The position numbers and the translations under genes were made by a program. A DNA stretch of 64,000 bases from Microbacterium sp. CBA3102 (GTDB lineage Bacteria > Actinomycetota > Actinomycetes > Actinomycetales > Microbacteriaceae): NCBI RefSeq assembly GCF_007954505.1, contig NZ_CP042412.1:186001-250000 (forward strand), in the 5' to 3' direction. Below the pieces are notes generated by a model, which was given only the letters and a program-made list of their open reading frames with translations, did not search any database and was not told the origin of the DNA. Each line of letters opens with the position of its first letter. The first letter of the stretch is position 1. Shown in pieces: positions 8,251 to 17,399 of the stretch.

Positions 8251-10329
8251 ATGACTGAGGAGCGCTCCCCCTCGCTGCACCCGCTGCCGGCGTTCGCGCG
8301 GCGGATCCCCGCGACGCTGACGATGGTGGTGCTGATCCTCGCCGTCGGGGTCATCTGGCGCGGCCTGTGGACACCGTTCGAGGACAGCGACCTGTTCCCT
8401 ACCGTCGCCTACGGATTGCCCAATCTCGCCGAGGGGAAGTGGTGGACGCCGCTGACGGGCACGTTCTTCGTGAACCAGCCGTGGGTCTACGTGTTCACGA
8501 TCGCCGGGTTCTGGGGCATGGCCTACCTGGAGTTCCGGCGCGGAACGCGCGTCGCCATCGCGTACTACGCGGTCGGCCAGCTGTTCGCGATCTTCGCCAC
8601 CGCCCTGGTGCTCCTCGTGCTCTCCTCGTTCCCGTGGGCGTGGGCGACCACGCAGGCACAGGCGCTCGATGTCGGGGCCTCCGGAGGCACCATGGCCTGC
8701 ATCGCTGCGGCGGTGGGCCTGTTCCGGCCACCGTGGCGGGTGCGCGGGTGGCTCATCCTGCTCGGCTTCGTCTTCATCGCGATGCTGTTCTGGGGCAAGC
8801 TCGCCGACCTCGAGCATCTGCTCGCCGTGCTGCTGATCCTCGTGGTGGATCGCACCCTGCGCGTGCGTCACACGACCGTCCGCGAGCAGAGGCTGATCGC
8901 GGTGATGGCGATCCTCGTGCTCGGTGCGGTCGAGATCATCACCACCCTCCTGCCGACCGACGGTCCGTTCGGTCCGACCGAGCCCGCCTCGGGCGGCTTC
9001 ATCGACCTCGCCATCGACCTGGTCGTGATCCTGGTGCTCGTGAACGGGCTGCGTCGCGGACGACGCTGGACCTGGGTGCTCGCCCTCCTGCTCGGGATCC
9101 TCAACATCGTCACGGCCGCGCTCGTGCTGACGCTGATCACCGTCTTCAGCCAGGCCCAGGTCGACGTCCGCTGGGACGGCGAGACCGAGCTCGCCCTCGC
9201 GAACGGCTTCCTCTGGCTGATCATGCTCGTGTACCTGATCTGGGTACGCCGCGCGTTCCATGCCCGTCGGAAGTCCAAGCTCGGCACGCAGCCCTCCCCC
9301 ACCGCGGACGACATGAAGCACGAACTGCGCACGCACGGCGGCGGCACCCTCTCGTGGATGACGACCTGGGACGGCAACAGCTACGCGCGTGTGCCCGGCG
9401 GCATCGTGGCGTACCAAAGGCGCAACGGCGTCGCGCTCGCGCTCGCCGACCCGATCGGCCCGGCGCATGCCCGTGCCGAGGCGGTGCAGGAGTTCATCCG
9501 CACGGCGGAACTCGCCGGTCTCGTCCCGTGCTTCTTCAGCGCGGACGAGGCCACCCGCGCCGCGGTCCCCTCGACCTGGCGGAGCATCGTCGTGGCGGAC
9601 GACACGATCGTCGACCTGCCGGGACTCGAGTTCACGGGAAAGCGGTGGAACTCGGTGCGCACCTCGCTCAACAAGGCCGGGCGCGAGGACATGACCTTCC
9701 GGATGACCCACTTCAAGTCGGAACCGTGGGGGGTGCAGCAGCAGCTGCGGGCGATCTCGGAGGCATGGGTCGGCGACAAGGATCTGCCCGAGATGCGCTT
9801 CACCCTCGGCACGCTCGACGAGGCCGAGGATCCCGAAGTGCGGCTCGCCCTCGCGCTCGCCCCGAACGGCGACGTCGACGGCTTCCTCTCCTGGCTGCCC
9901 GTGTACGGCGACGACGGCGAAGTGCGGGGCTGGACCCTCGACCTCATGCGCCGCCGCGAGGGCGGGTTCGGCCCGGTGATGGAGTTCCTGATCGGCTCCT
10001 CCGCCCGGCAGTTCTCCGACGAGGGCGCACAGATCATGTCACTGTCCGGAGCGCCCCTCGCCCACGACTATCCCCCGGATGCCGGTGTGATCGCAGCGCT
10101 GAGCGACCGCCTCGCCGAGGCCTTGGAACCGGTGTACGGCTTCGGTTCGCTGCACCGGTTCAAGCAGAAGTTCCATCCCCGCTACGAGACCATGTACCTG
10201 CTCTTCCGCGACGAGAGCGACCTCACCCGCATCGGCGGTGCCCTCACCAGGGCGTTCCTGCCGGATGCGACTCTGCGGCAGTTCGCCGGCGCGGGGCTCG
10301 AACTCGTCCGCGGCGGCGGGAAGGACTGA
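8251..10329 (+). CDS. Rhomboid-like membrane domain fused to DUF2156 (MprF/LysX-type) transferase
   Basis: 692 residues. The first ~335 form about eight membrane helices, with a rhomboid-like pattern: GASGG (about 148-152) resembles the Ser nucleophile motif, and a His occurs in LEHLLAV about 40 residues later. Residues ~350-690 form the DUF2156 GNAT-like domain found in MprF and LysX, which add lysine or other amino acids from aminoacyl-tRNA to phosphatidylglycerol. The likely role is membrane lipid modification, perhaps against cationic peptides. Protease activity of the membrane part is speculative; related actinobacterial rhomboid-like domains are often inactive. Confidence 0.85.
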   Translation: MTEERSPSLHPLPAFARRIPATLTMVVLILAVGVIWRGLWTPFEDSDLFPTVAYGLPNLAEGKWWTPLTGTFFVNQPWVYVFTIAGFWGMAYLEFRRGTRVAIAYYAVGQLFAIFATALVLLVLSSFPWAWATTQAQALDVGASGGTMACIAAAVGLFRPPWRVRGWLILLGFVFIAMLFWGKLADLEHLLAVLLILVVDRTLRVRHTTVREQRLIAVMAILVLGAVEIITTLLPTDGPFGPTEPASGGFIDLAIDLVVILVLVNGLRRGRRWTWVLALLLGILNIVTAALVLTLITVFSQAQVDVRWDGETELALANGFLWLIMLVYLIWVRRAFHARRKSKLGTQPSPTADDMKHELRTHGGGTLSWMTTWDGNSYARVPGGIVAYQRRNGVALALADPIGPAHARAEAVQEFIRTAELAGLVPCFFSADEATRAAVPSTWRSIVVADDTIVDLPGLEFTGKRWNSVRTSLNKAGREDMTFRMTHFKSEPWGVQQQLRAISEAWVGDKDLPEMRFTLGTLDEAEDPEVRLALALAPNGDVDGFLSWLPVYGDDGEVRGWTLDLMRRREGGFGPVMEFLIGSSARQFSDEGAQIMSLSGAPLAHDYPPDAGVIAALSDRLAEALEPVYGFGSLHRFKQKFHPRYETMYLLFRDESDLTRIGGALTRAFLPDATLRQFAGAGLELVRGGGKD

Positions 10330-10333
10330 GCCC

Positions 10334-11152
10334 GTGCTCGATGAAGGCCGCCTCCGCTCCATGGCCGACGACCTGGGCCGCGTCCCCGGCGTGCGCGCGG
10401 TCGCGCTGGGCGGGAGCCGCGCCCGCGGGACCCATCGCCCGGACTCCGACATCGACCTGGGACTGTACGTGGATGCGGACGTCGACCGCGCCGGTATCGC
10501 CCGCGTCGCGAGCAGCTGGACGGGCGAACACGTCGAGGTCGCCGAGCGCGGCGGATGGGGCCCCTGGGTCGACGGCGGTGCCTGGCTGATCGTGGACGGC
10601 GTGCCCGTGGACCTCATCCTCCGAGACGTGGAGCGGGTGACGGAGCAGTGCGCCCGCGCCGTCCGGGGCCAGTTCGCCTTCCATCCCCAGCCCGGGCACC
10701 CGCTCGGCTTCCTCGACGTCGCCTACGCGGGTGAGGTCGCGACGAGTGTGCCGCTGCGTGATCCGGACGGGCTGCTGGTCACTCTCGCGCGCGGGGTGAC
10801 CCCGTACCCCGACGCGCTGCGGGAGGCGCTCCTCGCGAACCTCTGGCAGGTCGATTTCCTGCTGAATGCCGCGGTGAAGGGCGCGAAGGCCGGCGATGTC
10901 GCCTACGTGTCGCTGTGCGGCACCACGACGACCATGCTCACCGCGCACGGGTGGCATGCTGCCGCCGGCACCTGGGTCACGAACGAGAAGGGTCTCGTCC
11001 CGAACGTGGCCCGCCTTCCGATCGACACCGGCGGGTTCAGCGCGGCCGCAGCTGCCGCTCTCGGGAATCTGGGCTCCTCCGCCGAGGAGTTGCTCGCGGC
11101 GGTCGGCCGGTTGCGGGAGCTCCCGCGCCCCGGCGGCTCTGCAGCCGGCTGA
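10334..11152 (+). CDS. Nucleotidyltransferase-domain protein
   Basis: 272 residues with the Pol-beta nucleotidyltransferase signature GGSRARGTHRPDSDID near residues 22-37; the two Asp bind metal, and a third acidic residue probably lies in VPVDLIL. The C-terminal half is helical, as in DNA polymerase beta-type aminoglycoside nucleotidyltransferases and MNT antitoxins, but no HEPN partner gene is adjacent. GTG 10334 starts 4 bp after the upstream stop, so it is probably cotranscribed with the DUF2156 gene. The substrate is unknown. Confidence 0.85.
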   Translation: MLDEGRLRSMADDLGRVPGVRAVALGGSRARGTHRPDSDIDLGLYVDADVDRAGIARVASSWTGEHVEVAERGGWGPWVDGGAWLIVDGVPVDLILRDVERVTEQCARAVRGQFAFHPQPGHPLGFLDVAYAGEVATSVPLRDPDGLLVTLARGVTPYPDALREALLANLWQVDFLLNAAVKGAKAGDVAYVSLCGTTTTMLTAHGWHAAAGTWVTNEKGLVPNVARLPIDTGGFSAAAAAALGNLGSSAEELLAAVGRLRELPRPGGSAAG

Positions 11153-11167
11153 CCGGCAGAGGGGCGG

Positions 11168-12415
11168 TCACCCCCGGGCGCGCTCCTCGAGGTAGCGCTT
11201 CTCGACCTCATTGGCGGAACTCGCGGCGGCCTCCGCGAAGCCGGCCCGCGCCGCCGCATGCTCGCCGACCTCATCGAGCAGGTGCGCACGCACGATCCGC
11301 GCCCTGCTGGCCGTCAGCGGATCGGAGGACAGCGCGTGCTTCCGGTCGAGCTCGTCGAGCAGGGCCAGCCCCCGCCGCGCGCCGAAGGCACGGGAGACGG
11401 CGACCACACGACTGAGCCGGACGACGCCGGTCGGTTCGAGCCGTTCGAGCCAGAGGTAGAGCGCGGCGATCTGCGGCCAGTCCGTGTCGGCCGCGGTCGC
11501 GGCGTTCACGTGCACCGCACTGATCGCCGCTTGGAGCTGGAACGGACCGACCTGGCCCCGCTCCCACACGGCCTCGATCAGCCGCGACCCCTCCTCGATG
11601 AGCGTGCGATCCCAGGACGCCCGATCCTGATCGTCGAGCACGACCAGGACGTCGTCGATCTCGCGGGCCTCCCTTCGCGCCTCGGTCAGGAGCATGAAGG
11701 CGAGGAGCCCCTGCGCCTCCGGATCGTCGTCGCGTGCGGCCACGAGCATGCGAGCGAGACGGATCGCCTCGCTCGTCAGATCGACGCGGACGAGCGAGGG
11801 GCCCGCCGTCGCCGTGTACCCCTCGTTGAAGATGAGATAGAGGACGCGCTCGACCGCGGTGAGACGGGCATCGAGGTCATCGACACCGGCGAGCTCGAAG
11901 CGCGCACCCGCCCTGCGCAGTGTCTGCTTCGCCCGGCTGATCCGGGTGGCCATGGTCGCTTCCGGTACTCCGTAGGCGTGTGCGATCTCTGCGGTCGTCA
12001 AGCCGCCGACCGCGCGCAGGGTGAGCGCGATCTGCGACGACCCGGTCAGCGCGGGATGGCAGCACAGCACCAGCAGCTCGAGGCTGTCGTCTCGCGCGAC
12101 GGGCGTGACGAACGCTCCGGCGACGTCACGGCGACGGGGATCGGACGCCAGCCACTCGTACTCGCGACGCCGATCCGCGTCCTCCGCGCGCAGGAGATCG
12201 ATCAGCTTGCGGTAGCCCACCCGGATCAGCCAACCCCGCGGTTCCGCGGGGATGGCCTCGGCCTGCCACGTCCCGTGCGCTGCCAGCAGCGCCTCCTGCG
12301 TCGCATCCTCCGCCAGATCGAAACGTCCGAACCGACGGACCAGGGCACCGAGGACCTGCGGCGCCTCCTGTCGAAGGATCTCCTCGATCCGCCGACGGAC
12401 GGTCGGTGACGTCAC
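11168..12415 (-). CDS. ECF42-type RNA polymerase sigma factor
   Basis: 415 residues: sigma-70 region 2 (about 10-80), region 4 (about 110-165, with the HTH in TTAEIAHAYGVPEATMATRI) and a long C-terminal extension (DUF6596 and helical repeats) typical of the ECF42 group. ECF42 factors have no anti-sigma factor and occur next to DGPF/YCII-type proteins, exactly as here: the upstream gene overlaps by GTGA (12412-12415). The extension is thought to be needed for activity. Targets are unknown. Confidence 0.93.
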   Translation of the reverse strand: MTSPTVRRRIEEILRQEAPQVLGALVRRFGRFDLAEDATQEALLAAHGTWQAEAIPAEPRGWLIRVGYRKLIDLLRAEDADRRREYEWLASDPRRRDVAGAFVTPVARDDSLELLVLCCHPALTGSSQIALTLRAVGGLTTAEIAHAYGVPEATMATRISRAKQTLRRAGARFELAGVDDLDARLTAVERVLYLIFNEGYTATAGPSLVRVDLTSEAIRLARMLVAARDDDPEAQGLLAFMLLTEARREAREIDDVLVVLDDQDRASWDRTLIEEGSRLIEAVWERGQVGPFQLQAAISAVHVNAATAADTDWPQIAALYLWLERLEPTGVVRLSRVVAVSRAFGARRGLALLDELDRKHALSSDPLTASRARIVRAHLLDEVGEHAAARAGFAEAAASSANEVEKRYLEERARG

Positions 12416-12780
12416 GCGAAGTCGTCACCCATGATCGGGCGGATCTCCATCGGCTCCCCGAGGACCGACACCATCTCCGCGACGATCTCCCGCGCCCGCT
12501 CGATGCCCGTGCACTCGATCACGGCGAAGCTCGCGAGCACCTCCTTCAGCTCGGCGAACGGACCGTCGGTCGCGACCGCACCCGATCCGGTCGGACGCAC
12601 GGTGGTGGTCACGGCGGGATGCCCCAGTCCCTCGCTGAGGACGAACTCGCCCGAAGCGCGCAGCGACTCCTCGAAACGCTGATAGGCCGCGAAGGCATCC
12701 AGCGCCTCCTGGCTCGGGGTATCCGCCGTCTCAGCGTCCCAGGCGTCGGCGGGTGTATAGCTCAGCAACAGGAACTTCAC
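12412..12780 (-). CDS. YciI/DGPF-family protein, partner of ECF42
   Basis: 122-residue YCII-related protein with the diagnostic ATDGPFAELKE motif. In ECF42 loci such DGPF proteins are usual targets of the sigma factor. The start is GTG 12780, with GGAGGAG 4 bp upstream; an in-frame ATG at 12801 would give seven extra residues but places the SD inside the gene. The stop overlaps the sigma factor start as GTGA, so translation is coupled. Confidence 0.9.
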   Translation of the reverse strand: MKFLLLSYTPADAWDAETADTPSQEALDAFAAYQRFEESLRASGEFVLSEGLGHPAVTTTVRPTGSGAVATDGPFAELKEVLASFAVIECTGIERAREIVAEMVSVLGEPMEIRPIMGDDFA

Positions 12781-12842
12781 TGTTCTCCTCCGGGGTCTCA
12801 TGTCATCCGATGATGTCCGATACGTCTCTCCCACCGTACGGG

Positions 12843-13496
12843 TCATGCCGACCGCCGCACCCGAAGCGCCATCACACTCACCCATCCGAAGGCCACAGCA
12901 CCGGTGATCGCGATCTGGATGCTGGACTCGGTGGGCGACATCGGCAGCAGGAGCACGACGGCGACCACCCCGTGACCGACCGCCGCTGCCCCATGACGCG
13001 CGCGGATCTCGCGGATCAGGAGTGTGATGGCGGCACCCGCGAGCGCGAGGAACGACAGCGCTGCGGCGGAGGTGTGCACGATCGAATGCCACGACATCGC
13101 GACGACGCCCTCCGGGGCGCCGACCGGGAATCCGTTCTGCGGATCCATCGGGAAGAGCCCGGCGAGGAGGAACGCCGCGCCGAAGATCCCGACGAAGATC
13201 GGTACCAGGCGTCGTCCGATGCCCTCGGTCCGCACCCGCCGGTAGGCGATGGCGAGCGCGATCCCGCCGAGGCCGGCGACGGCGAAGGTGAGCATCTGCA
13301 CCCAGCCGACGGAGCCCGTCGCGAGTTGGCTCAGGGGATGGATGCGGATGTCGAACCCCTCCCTGGCGATCCCCTGGATGATCGACGACGCATAGAACAC
13401 AGGACCGGCGACAGCAGCGAACAGCAGCAGCCGTTGCGTCGACGCCTTTCGCGGCGGGCGGACCTGCTCCGGAGCGGGCGCGGAATGGGTGGTCAT
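12843..13496 (-). CDS. DUF998 membrane protein
   Basis: 217 residues with six predicted membrane helices beginning near residue 22, matching DUF998 (integral membrane, unknown function). The HPLSQLATGSVGWVQ segment is characteristic. ATG 13496 precedes the first helix with a short polar N-terminus; the longer upstream frame is noise. It sits 63 bp upstream of the YciI gene on the same strand and is divergent from the 13675 gene, so it may belong to the ECF42 regulon. Confidence 0.85.
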   Translation of the reverse strand: MTTHSAPAPEQVRPPRKASTQRLLLFAAVAGPVFYASSIIQGIAREGFDIRIHPLSQLATGSVGWVQMLTFAVAGLGGIALAIAYRRVRTEGIGRRLVPIFVGIFGAAFLLAGLFPMDPQNGFPVGAPEGVVAMSWHSIVHTSAAALSFLALAGAAITLLIREIRARHGAAAVGHGVVAVVLLLPMSPTESSIQIAITGAVAFGWVSVMALRVRRSA

Positions 13497-13674
13497 GGTG
13501 GTTTCCTCTCCGATGCCCCGGGCGGCGCATCTGAAGACACCACGGTGCCGACCCGCAGATCTCGACATCCTCGCCGAGGACTTCTCGCCCATCGCCGTGT
13601 CGAGATTCCGAAGTCGGCTCCGTCGTGTCTGTGAGCGCGGCATCCGCCGGGCCGATTTCGAACAGGAGAGAATC

Positions 13675-14151
13675 ATGACGGACCAGACGCAGACCGACAG
13701 CACACAGCTCGGCGACGATGAGGCCATGGGCGAACAGCCCCAGCCCGATCCCCGGCTGCGCGCCCTCGACCGGCTCGTCGGCGAGTGGGTGGTCGAGGGC
13801 GGGGCCCCCGGCACCGTGCGCTACGAGTGGATGCCCGGCGGGTACTTCCTCCTCCAGCACGTCGACCTCGAGCAGTTCGGCCAGCGGATCACCGGATTCG
13901 AGGTGATCGGCAACCTGCACCCGTTCGGCGAACCCGTCGGCGAGGACGTCGTCTCCCGCTTCTACGACTCGCTCGGCAACACCCTCGACTATGTGTACGA
14001 GCTCGAGGGTGACACGCTCACGATCTGGGGCGGGGTCAAGGGCAGCCCGGCGTACTTCCGCGGGACGTTCACGGAGGACGACCGGGTCATGGCCGGCGAG
14101 TGGGTCTATCCCGGTGGTGGCGGCTACCCCTCGACGATGACCAGGAAGTGA
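13675..14151 (+). CDS. DUF1579-like small beta-barrel protein
   Basis: 158 residues. After a polar, disordered N-tail (about 1-22) comes a lipocalin-like beta-rich fold: LDRLVGEWVVEG, RYEWMPGGYFLLQHVD and VAGEWVYPGG-like strands, similar to DUF1579 proteins often found with ECF loci. No catalytic residues stand out. The SD AGGAG lies 5 bp before ATG 13675. It is divergent from DUF998 across 178 bp. Confidence 0.7.
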   Translation: MTDQTQTDSTQLGDDEAMGEQPQPDPRLRALDRLVGEWVVEGGAPGTVRYEWMPGGYFLLQHVDLEQFGQRITGFEVIGNLHPFGEPVGEDVVSRFYDSLGNTLDYVYELEGDTLTIWGGVKGSPAYFRGTFTEDDRVMAGEWVYPGGGGYPSTMTRK

Positions 14152-14161
14152 GCGCAGGCGT

Positions 14162-14215
14162 TCCCGTCGCACTTTCGATGGCTATCGGGCCGTTTGCGGG
14201 CAAAGTGCGACGGGA
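14162..14215. repeat. Perfect 14-bp inverted repeat between convergent genes
   Basis: TCCCGTCGCACTTT (14162-14175) pairs with AAAGTGCGACGGGA (14202-14215), with a 26-bp loop. It lies between the stops of the 13675 gene and arfB and has no T-tract. It could be a bidirectional terminator or a REP-like element. Confidence 0.8.
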
Positions 14216-14248
14216 GCGCGGAAAGGAACCGCGCAGGTCGCTCCGCGC

Positions 14249-14689
14249 TCAGGAGTCGCGAGGCGGTCGACGCAGGTTCTTGGTCTCGGTGCGGCGCTGC
14301 TTCGCCTTCAGCCGACGCTCCTTCGAACCGCGAGTGGGTGCGGTCGGGCGACGCGGAGGAGCCGGCGGGCGCAGCGCCTCGGCCACCAGCGCGACGAGCC
14401 GATCCCGCGCGGCGTCTCGATTGCGCAGCTGTGCACGGTGCTCGGATGCCGCGATCGTGAGCACCCCGTCGACCAGACGCCCGCTGAGCCGGTCGAGCAG
14501 CCGATTCCGCTGATGCGGGGAGAGCACCGCCGAGTTCGCCGCATCCCAGACGAGCTCCGCCCGCGAATCGGCGGTGTTGACACCCTGCCCGCCGGGTCCC
14601 GACGACCGCGAGAAGCGCCACGACAGCTCGGACTCGGGGATGGTGAGGCCCGACGAGACCCGCAGACCGGGGCGATGGGCAGAAGGCAT
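14249..14689 (-). CDS. arfB: Alternative ribosome-rescue factor ArfB
   Basis: 146-residue release-factor-like peptidyl-tRNA hydrolase. The catalytic GGQ is in SGPGGQGVNTADS (about 28-40), and the basic C-tail (KERRLKAKQRRTETKN) that enters the empty mRNA channel is present. Small size and tail separate it from RF1/RF2. The ATG at 14689 has GGAGG ending only one base upstream, which is too close for a normal SD; no better in-frame start is visible, so initiation is unusual. Confidence 0.92.
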   Translation of the reverse strand: MPSAHRPGLRVSSGLTIPESELSWRFSRSSGPGGQGVNTADSRAELVWDAANSAVLSPHQRNRLLDRLSGRLVDGVLTIAASEHRAQLRNRDAARDRLVALVAEALRPPAPPRRPTAPTRGSKERRLKAKQRRTETKNLRRPPRDS

Positions 14690-14811
14690 ACCTCCATCAT
14701 CGGCCCTTGCGAGGCCGCACTCGACGACGACCGCTGTCCGGTTGCTCTGCGGCACCCCCGTCCGCCAGTGTGGAAGCACACCGACCCGTCCTGCTCACCG
14801 AGAGACCCTTC

Positions 14812-16560
14812 GTGTCTGCCCCCGTCTCGCCCCTCACCAGCCCCACACCGCGACGCCTGCAGGGCGGCCGCACGGGGTCGCTCGAACTCGCCCTGATGGT
14901 CGTCGCCGTCTTCACGGCCCTGCTCGGAATCATCGTGATCGCCGTCGGCTCCGAGCAGAGTGGCGAGCCGTTCGCCGTGCTGGCTTTCGTCGCACTCGCG
15001 TGGATCTGGGCGGGCGCGGGGATCTGCGCGTGGTGGCGGCGGCCGACCAACGGCATCGGTGGTCTGCTCCTGGTCGGTTCTCTTTCGATCTTCCTCATGA
15101 GCACCGGCGTTCTCGGCCCTCCCTCGATGAACTGGCTCAACGCGATCTTCGCGACGACGCCGCTCGGCGTCGCGATCCATCTGCTGCTCGCGTTCCCTTC
15201 CGGGCGCGTCCGTGGCCGACTCTCGGCGACCGCGGTCGTGCTCGGCTACGTGACCTGCATCGTCTTCGACACGGCACGTGCGCTCACGACCGGCACCCCG
15301 GCGTTCGAACCGCTGTCATTCGTGCAGAGCGTGCTCGGCGTCACGGCCATGGCCATGACCGCGGTGGTGCTCGCCCAGCGCTTGCAGTCCGCGGATGCGG
15401 CGCATCGGCGACGCCTGCTCCCTCTCTACACGTACGGACTTCTCGCGGTGATCTGCCTGCCGCTCATCCCGAACGTCCTGTTGCCGATGGGACTCGACTT
15501 CGACATCGTCATCTCCTTGCAGTGCGTGCTTCTCGCGGGACTGCCGATCGCGTTCCTCTTCGGGGTCCTCCGCGGCGGTTTCTCCCGCACGGCTCCCCTC
15601 GAAGCACTGAGCGAATGGCTTGCGATCCGAGGAGCGAGCCGTCCGGCCGTCGCGCAGGCGCTGGCGACGACGGTCGGGGATGACACCCTGCGGGTCTCCT
15701 ACTGGGATGCCGCGAAAGGACAGTATGTCGACGAACGCGGTGAGCAGGTGCTCCGGGACCAGCTGCTCTCCGACCGCGACCGCGCATGGCTTCAGGTGAG
15801 AGTGGATGACGACGTCGTCGGGGCGGTCGACTACGACGCCCGGATGATCGCCGAGCCAGGACCCGTGCGTCGCGCCGCCGAAGTCCTCGCCATCGCCCTC
15901 GATCGCGAACGCCTGACCGCGCAGCTCCTCGTCAGCAACCAAGCTCTCAGCCGGTCGCGGGTCCGCCTCGTCGAAGCCGCCGACCGTGAACGCTCGCGCA
16001 TCGCGCGCGATCTGCACGACGGGTTGCAGATGCAGCTCGTCCTCCTCGCCATCGAAGCACAGACCATCGCGAACACAGCAGGCGGATCCGCCGTGACCGA
16101 TGACATCGAGAAGCTGCGTCGGGGGATCGACCTCGCCGCCGCCGACCTGCGTCGCCTCGTCCACGACGTGCTGCCGGCCGCCCTGCTCGAGCGGGGTCTC
16201 CTCGCCGCCACCGAAGACCTGATGGACCGGTTGTCGGTGCCGACGACGCTCGAGGCGGACGTCGACGAGACGATGATCTCGACGTCCACCGCCCACACCG
16301 CGTACTTCATCATCGCGGAGGCCTTGGCCAACACCGTCAAGCACGCCGGAGCCTCCCGGGTCCGCATCGCCCTGACACAGCGCGACGGGCGGATCTCGCT
16401 CGACGTGGAGGATGACGGGGTCGGCGGCGCGCGGATCGGCGCAGGAGCGGGCCTGCGCGGCCTCGCCGACCGGGTGGACGCGCTCAGCGGCACGATCTCG
16501 ATCCGCTCGGAGCCGTTGCGCGGCACCCGCGTCCGCGTGGAGCTGCCATGCGCGTCGTGA
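14812..16560 (+). CDS. Sensor histidine kinase (HisKA_3 type)
   Basis: 582 residues. About eight membrane helices fill residues 20-250, followed by a GAF-like region and a NarL-class kinase core: the phospho-acceptor His is in RIARDLHDGLQMQ (about 402-414), the N box in EALANTVKHAGAS and the G box in DDGVGGARIGAG. GTG 14812 has GAGAGA at suitable spacing. The stop overlaps the response regulator start by 13 bp, so they form a two-component pair. The signal is unknown; a possible output is the cell-wall enzymes at 17400-20242. Confidence 0.9.
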   Translation: MSAPVSPLTSPTPRRLQGGRTGSLELALMVVAVFTALLGIIVIAVGSEQSGEPFAVLAFVALAWIWAGAGICAWWRRPTNGIGGLLLVGSLSIFLMSTGVLGPPSMNWLNAIFATTPLGVAIHLLLAFPSGRVRGRLSATAVVLGYVTCIVFDTARALTTGTPAFEPLSFVQSVLGVTAMAMTAVVLAQRLQSADAAHRRRLLPLYTYGLLAVICLPLIPNVLLPMGLDFDIVISLQCVLLAGLPIAFLFGVLRGGFSRTAPLEALSEWLAIRGASRPAVAQALATTVGDDTLRVSYWDAAKGQYVDERGEQVLRDQLLSDRDRAWLQVRVDDDVVGAVDYDARMIAEPGPVRRAAEVLAIALDRERLTAQLLVSNQALSRSRVRLVEAADRERSRIARDLHDGLQMQLVLLAIEAQTIANTAGGSAVTDDIEKLRRGIDLAAADLRRLVHDVLPAALLERGLLAATEDLMDRLSVPTTLEADVDETMISTSTAHTAYFIIAEALANTVKHAGASRVRIALTQRDGRISLDVEDDGVGGARIGAGAGLRGLADRVDALSGTISIRSEPLRGTRVRVELPCAS

Positions 16561-17210
16561 TCGGCGAGGACGAAGTGCTGCTGCGCACCGGCATCGCCCA
16601 CATCCTCTCGAACGACGGGTTCGATGTGCTCGCCACCGTCGGCGACGCGTTCCACCTCGAACAGGAGGTGGAACGACACCGCCCCGACCTCGTCCTCACC
16701 GACATCCGGATGCCGCCGACGCACACCGACGAGGGACTGCTCGCCGCCGTACGGATACGTCGCGCCCGTCCGAACCTCGGCGTGGTCGTGGTCTCCCAGC
16801 ACGTGCAACGCCGGTACGCCACCGAGCTCCTCGAGGGCGGCGGCGGTTTCGGGTACCTGCTCAAACAACGGATCGCCGATGTCCACACGTTCACGACCGA
16901 TCTCCGTCGTGTCGCCGCCGGTGGCACCGCCCTCGATCCCGAGGTCGTCTCGGTGCTGGTGGCACGTGCGAGCCGCGGCGCATCGGCCGTCGCGCGTCTC
17001 ACGCCGCGTCAGGTCGAAGTGCTCGAGTTGATGGCGCAGGGACGCAGCAACGCGGCCATCGCCGCACAACTCGTGTTGAGCGAGAAGGCCGTCGTGCAGC
17101 ACACCTCCAGAATCTACGACGCGCTCGGCCTCCCCGTCGACGCGGACGATCATCGTCGCGTGCTCGCCGTCCTCCGCCATCTCCAGGCGGCGCCCCCGCC
17201 CGCGACCTGA
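16548..17210 (+). CDS. LuxR/NarL-family response regulator
   Basis: 220 residues. Receiver domain 1-120 with Asp52 as phosphorylation site (VLTDIRMPP) and a conserved Lys in YLLKQR. C-terminal LuxR HTH: LTPRQVEVLELMAQGRSN followed by SEKAVVQHTSRIYDALGL. The ATG lies inside the kinase 3' end (16548-16560 overlap), indicating tight coupling. It pairs with the preceding kinase. Confidence 0.94.
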   Translation: MRVVIGEDEVLLRTGIAHILSNDGFDVLATVGDAFHLEQEVERHRPDLVLTDIRMPPTHTDEGLLAAVRIRRARPNLGVVVVSQHVQRRYATELLEGGGGFGYLLKQRIADVHTFTTDLRRVAAGGTALDPEVVSVLVARASRGASAVARLTPRQVEVLELMAQGRSNAAIAAQLVLSEKAVVQHTSRIYDALGLPVDADDHRRVLAVLRHLQAAPPPAT

Positions 17211-17399
17211 GGCACTGAGCGCGGGCGGACCGAACGGTCCCCTCCCTCCAGGCCCCAGCCTCACCGGCGCGTTCCCCGGCGGCCATAGACCTGAGTCGCC
17301 ATTCCGAAGAGGCGACCGGGGTCCATTGCTGCGGGCGCCGCTGTGCACCACAGTGGCTGGGGTGGGCCATCGCCCGCCGAATCTCACGCTGGGAGACCC

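Noticed and set aside
10334..11152. MNT/HEPN toxin-antitoxin system
   Set aside because: The nucleotidyltransferase is larger than MNT antitoxins and no HEPN gene is adjacent.
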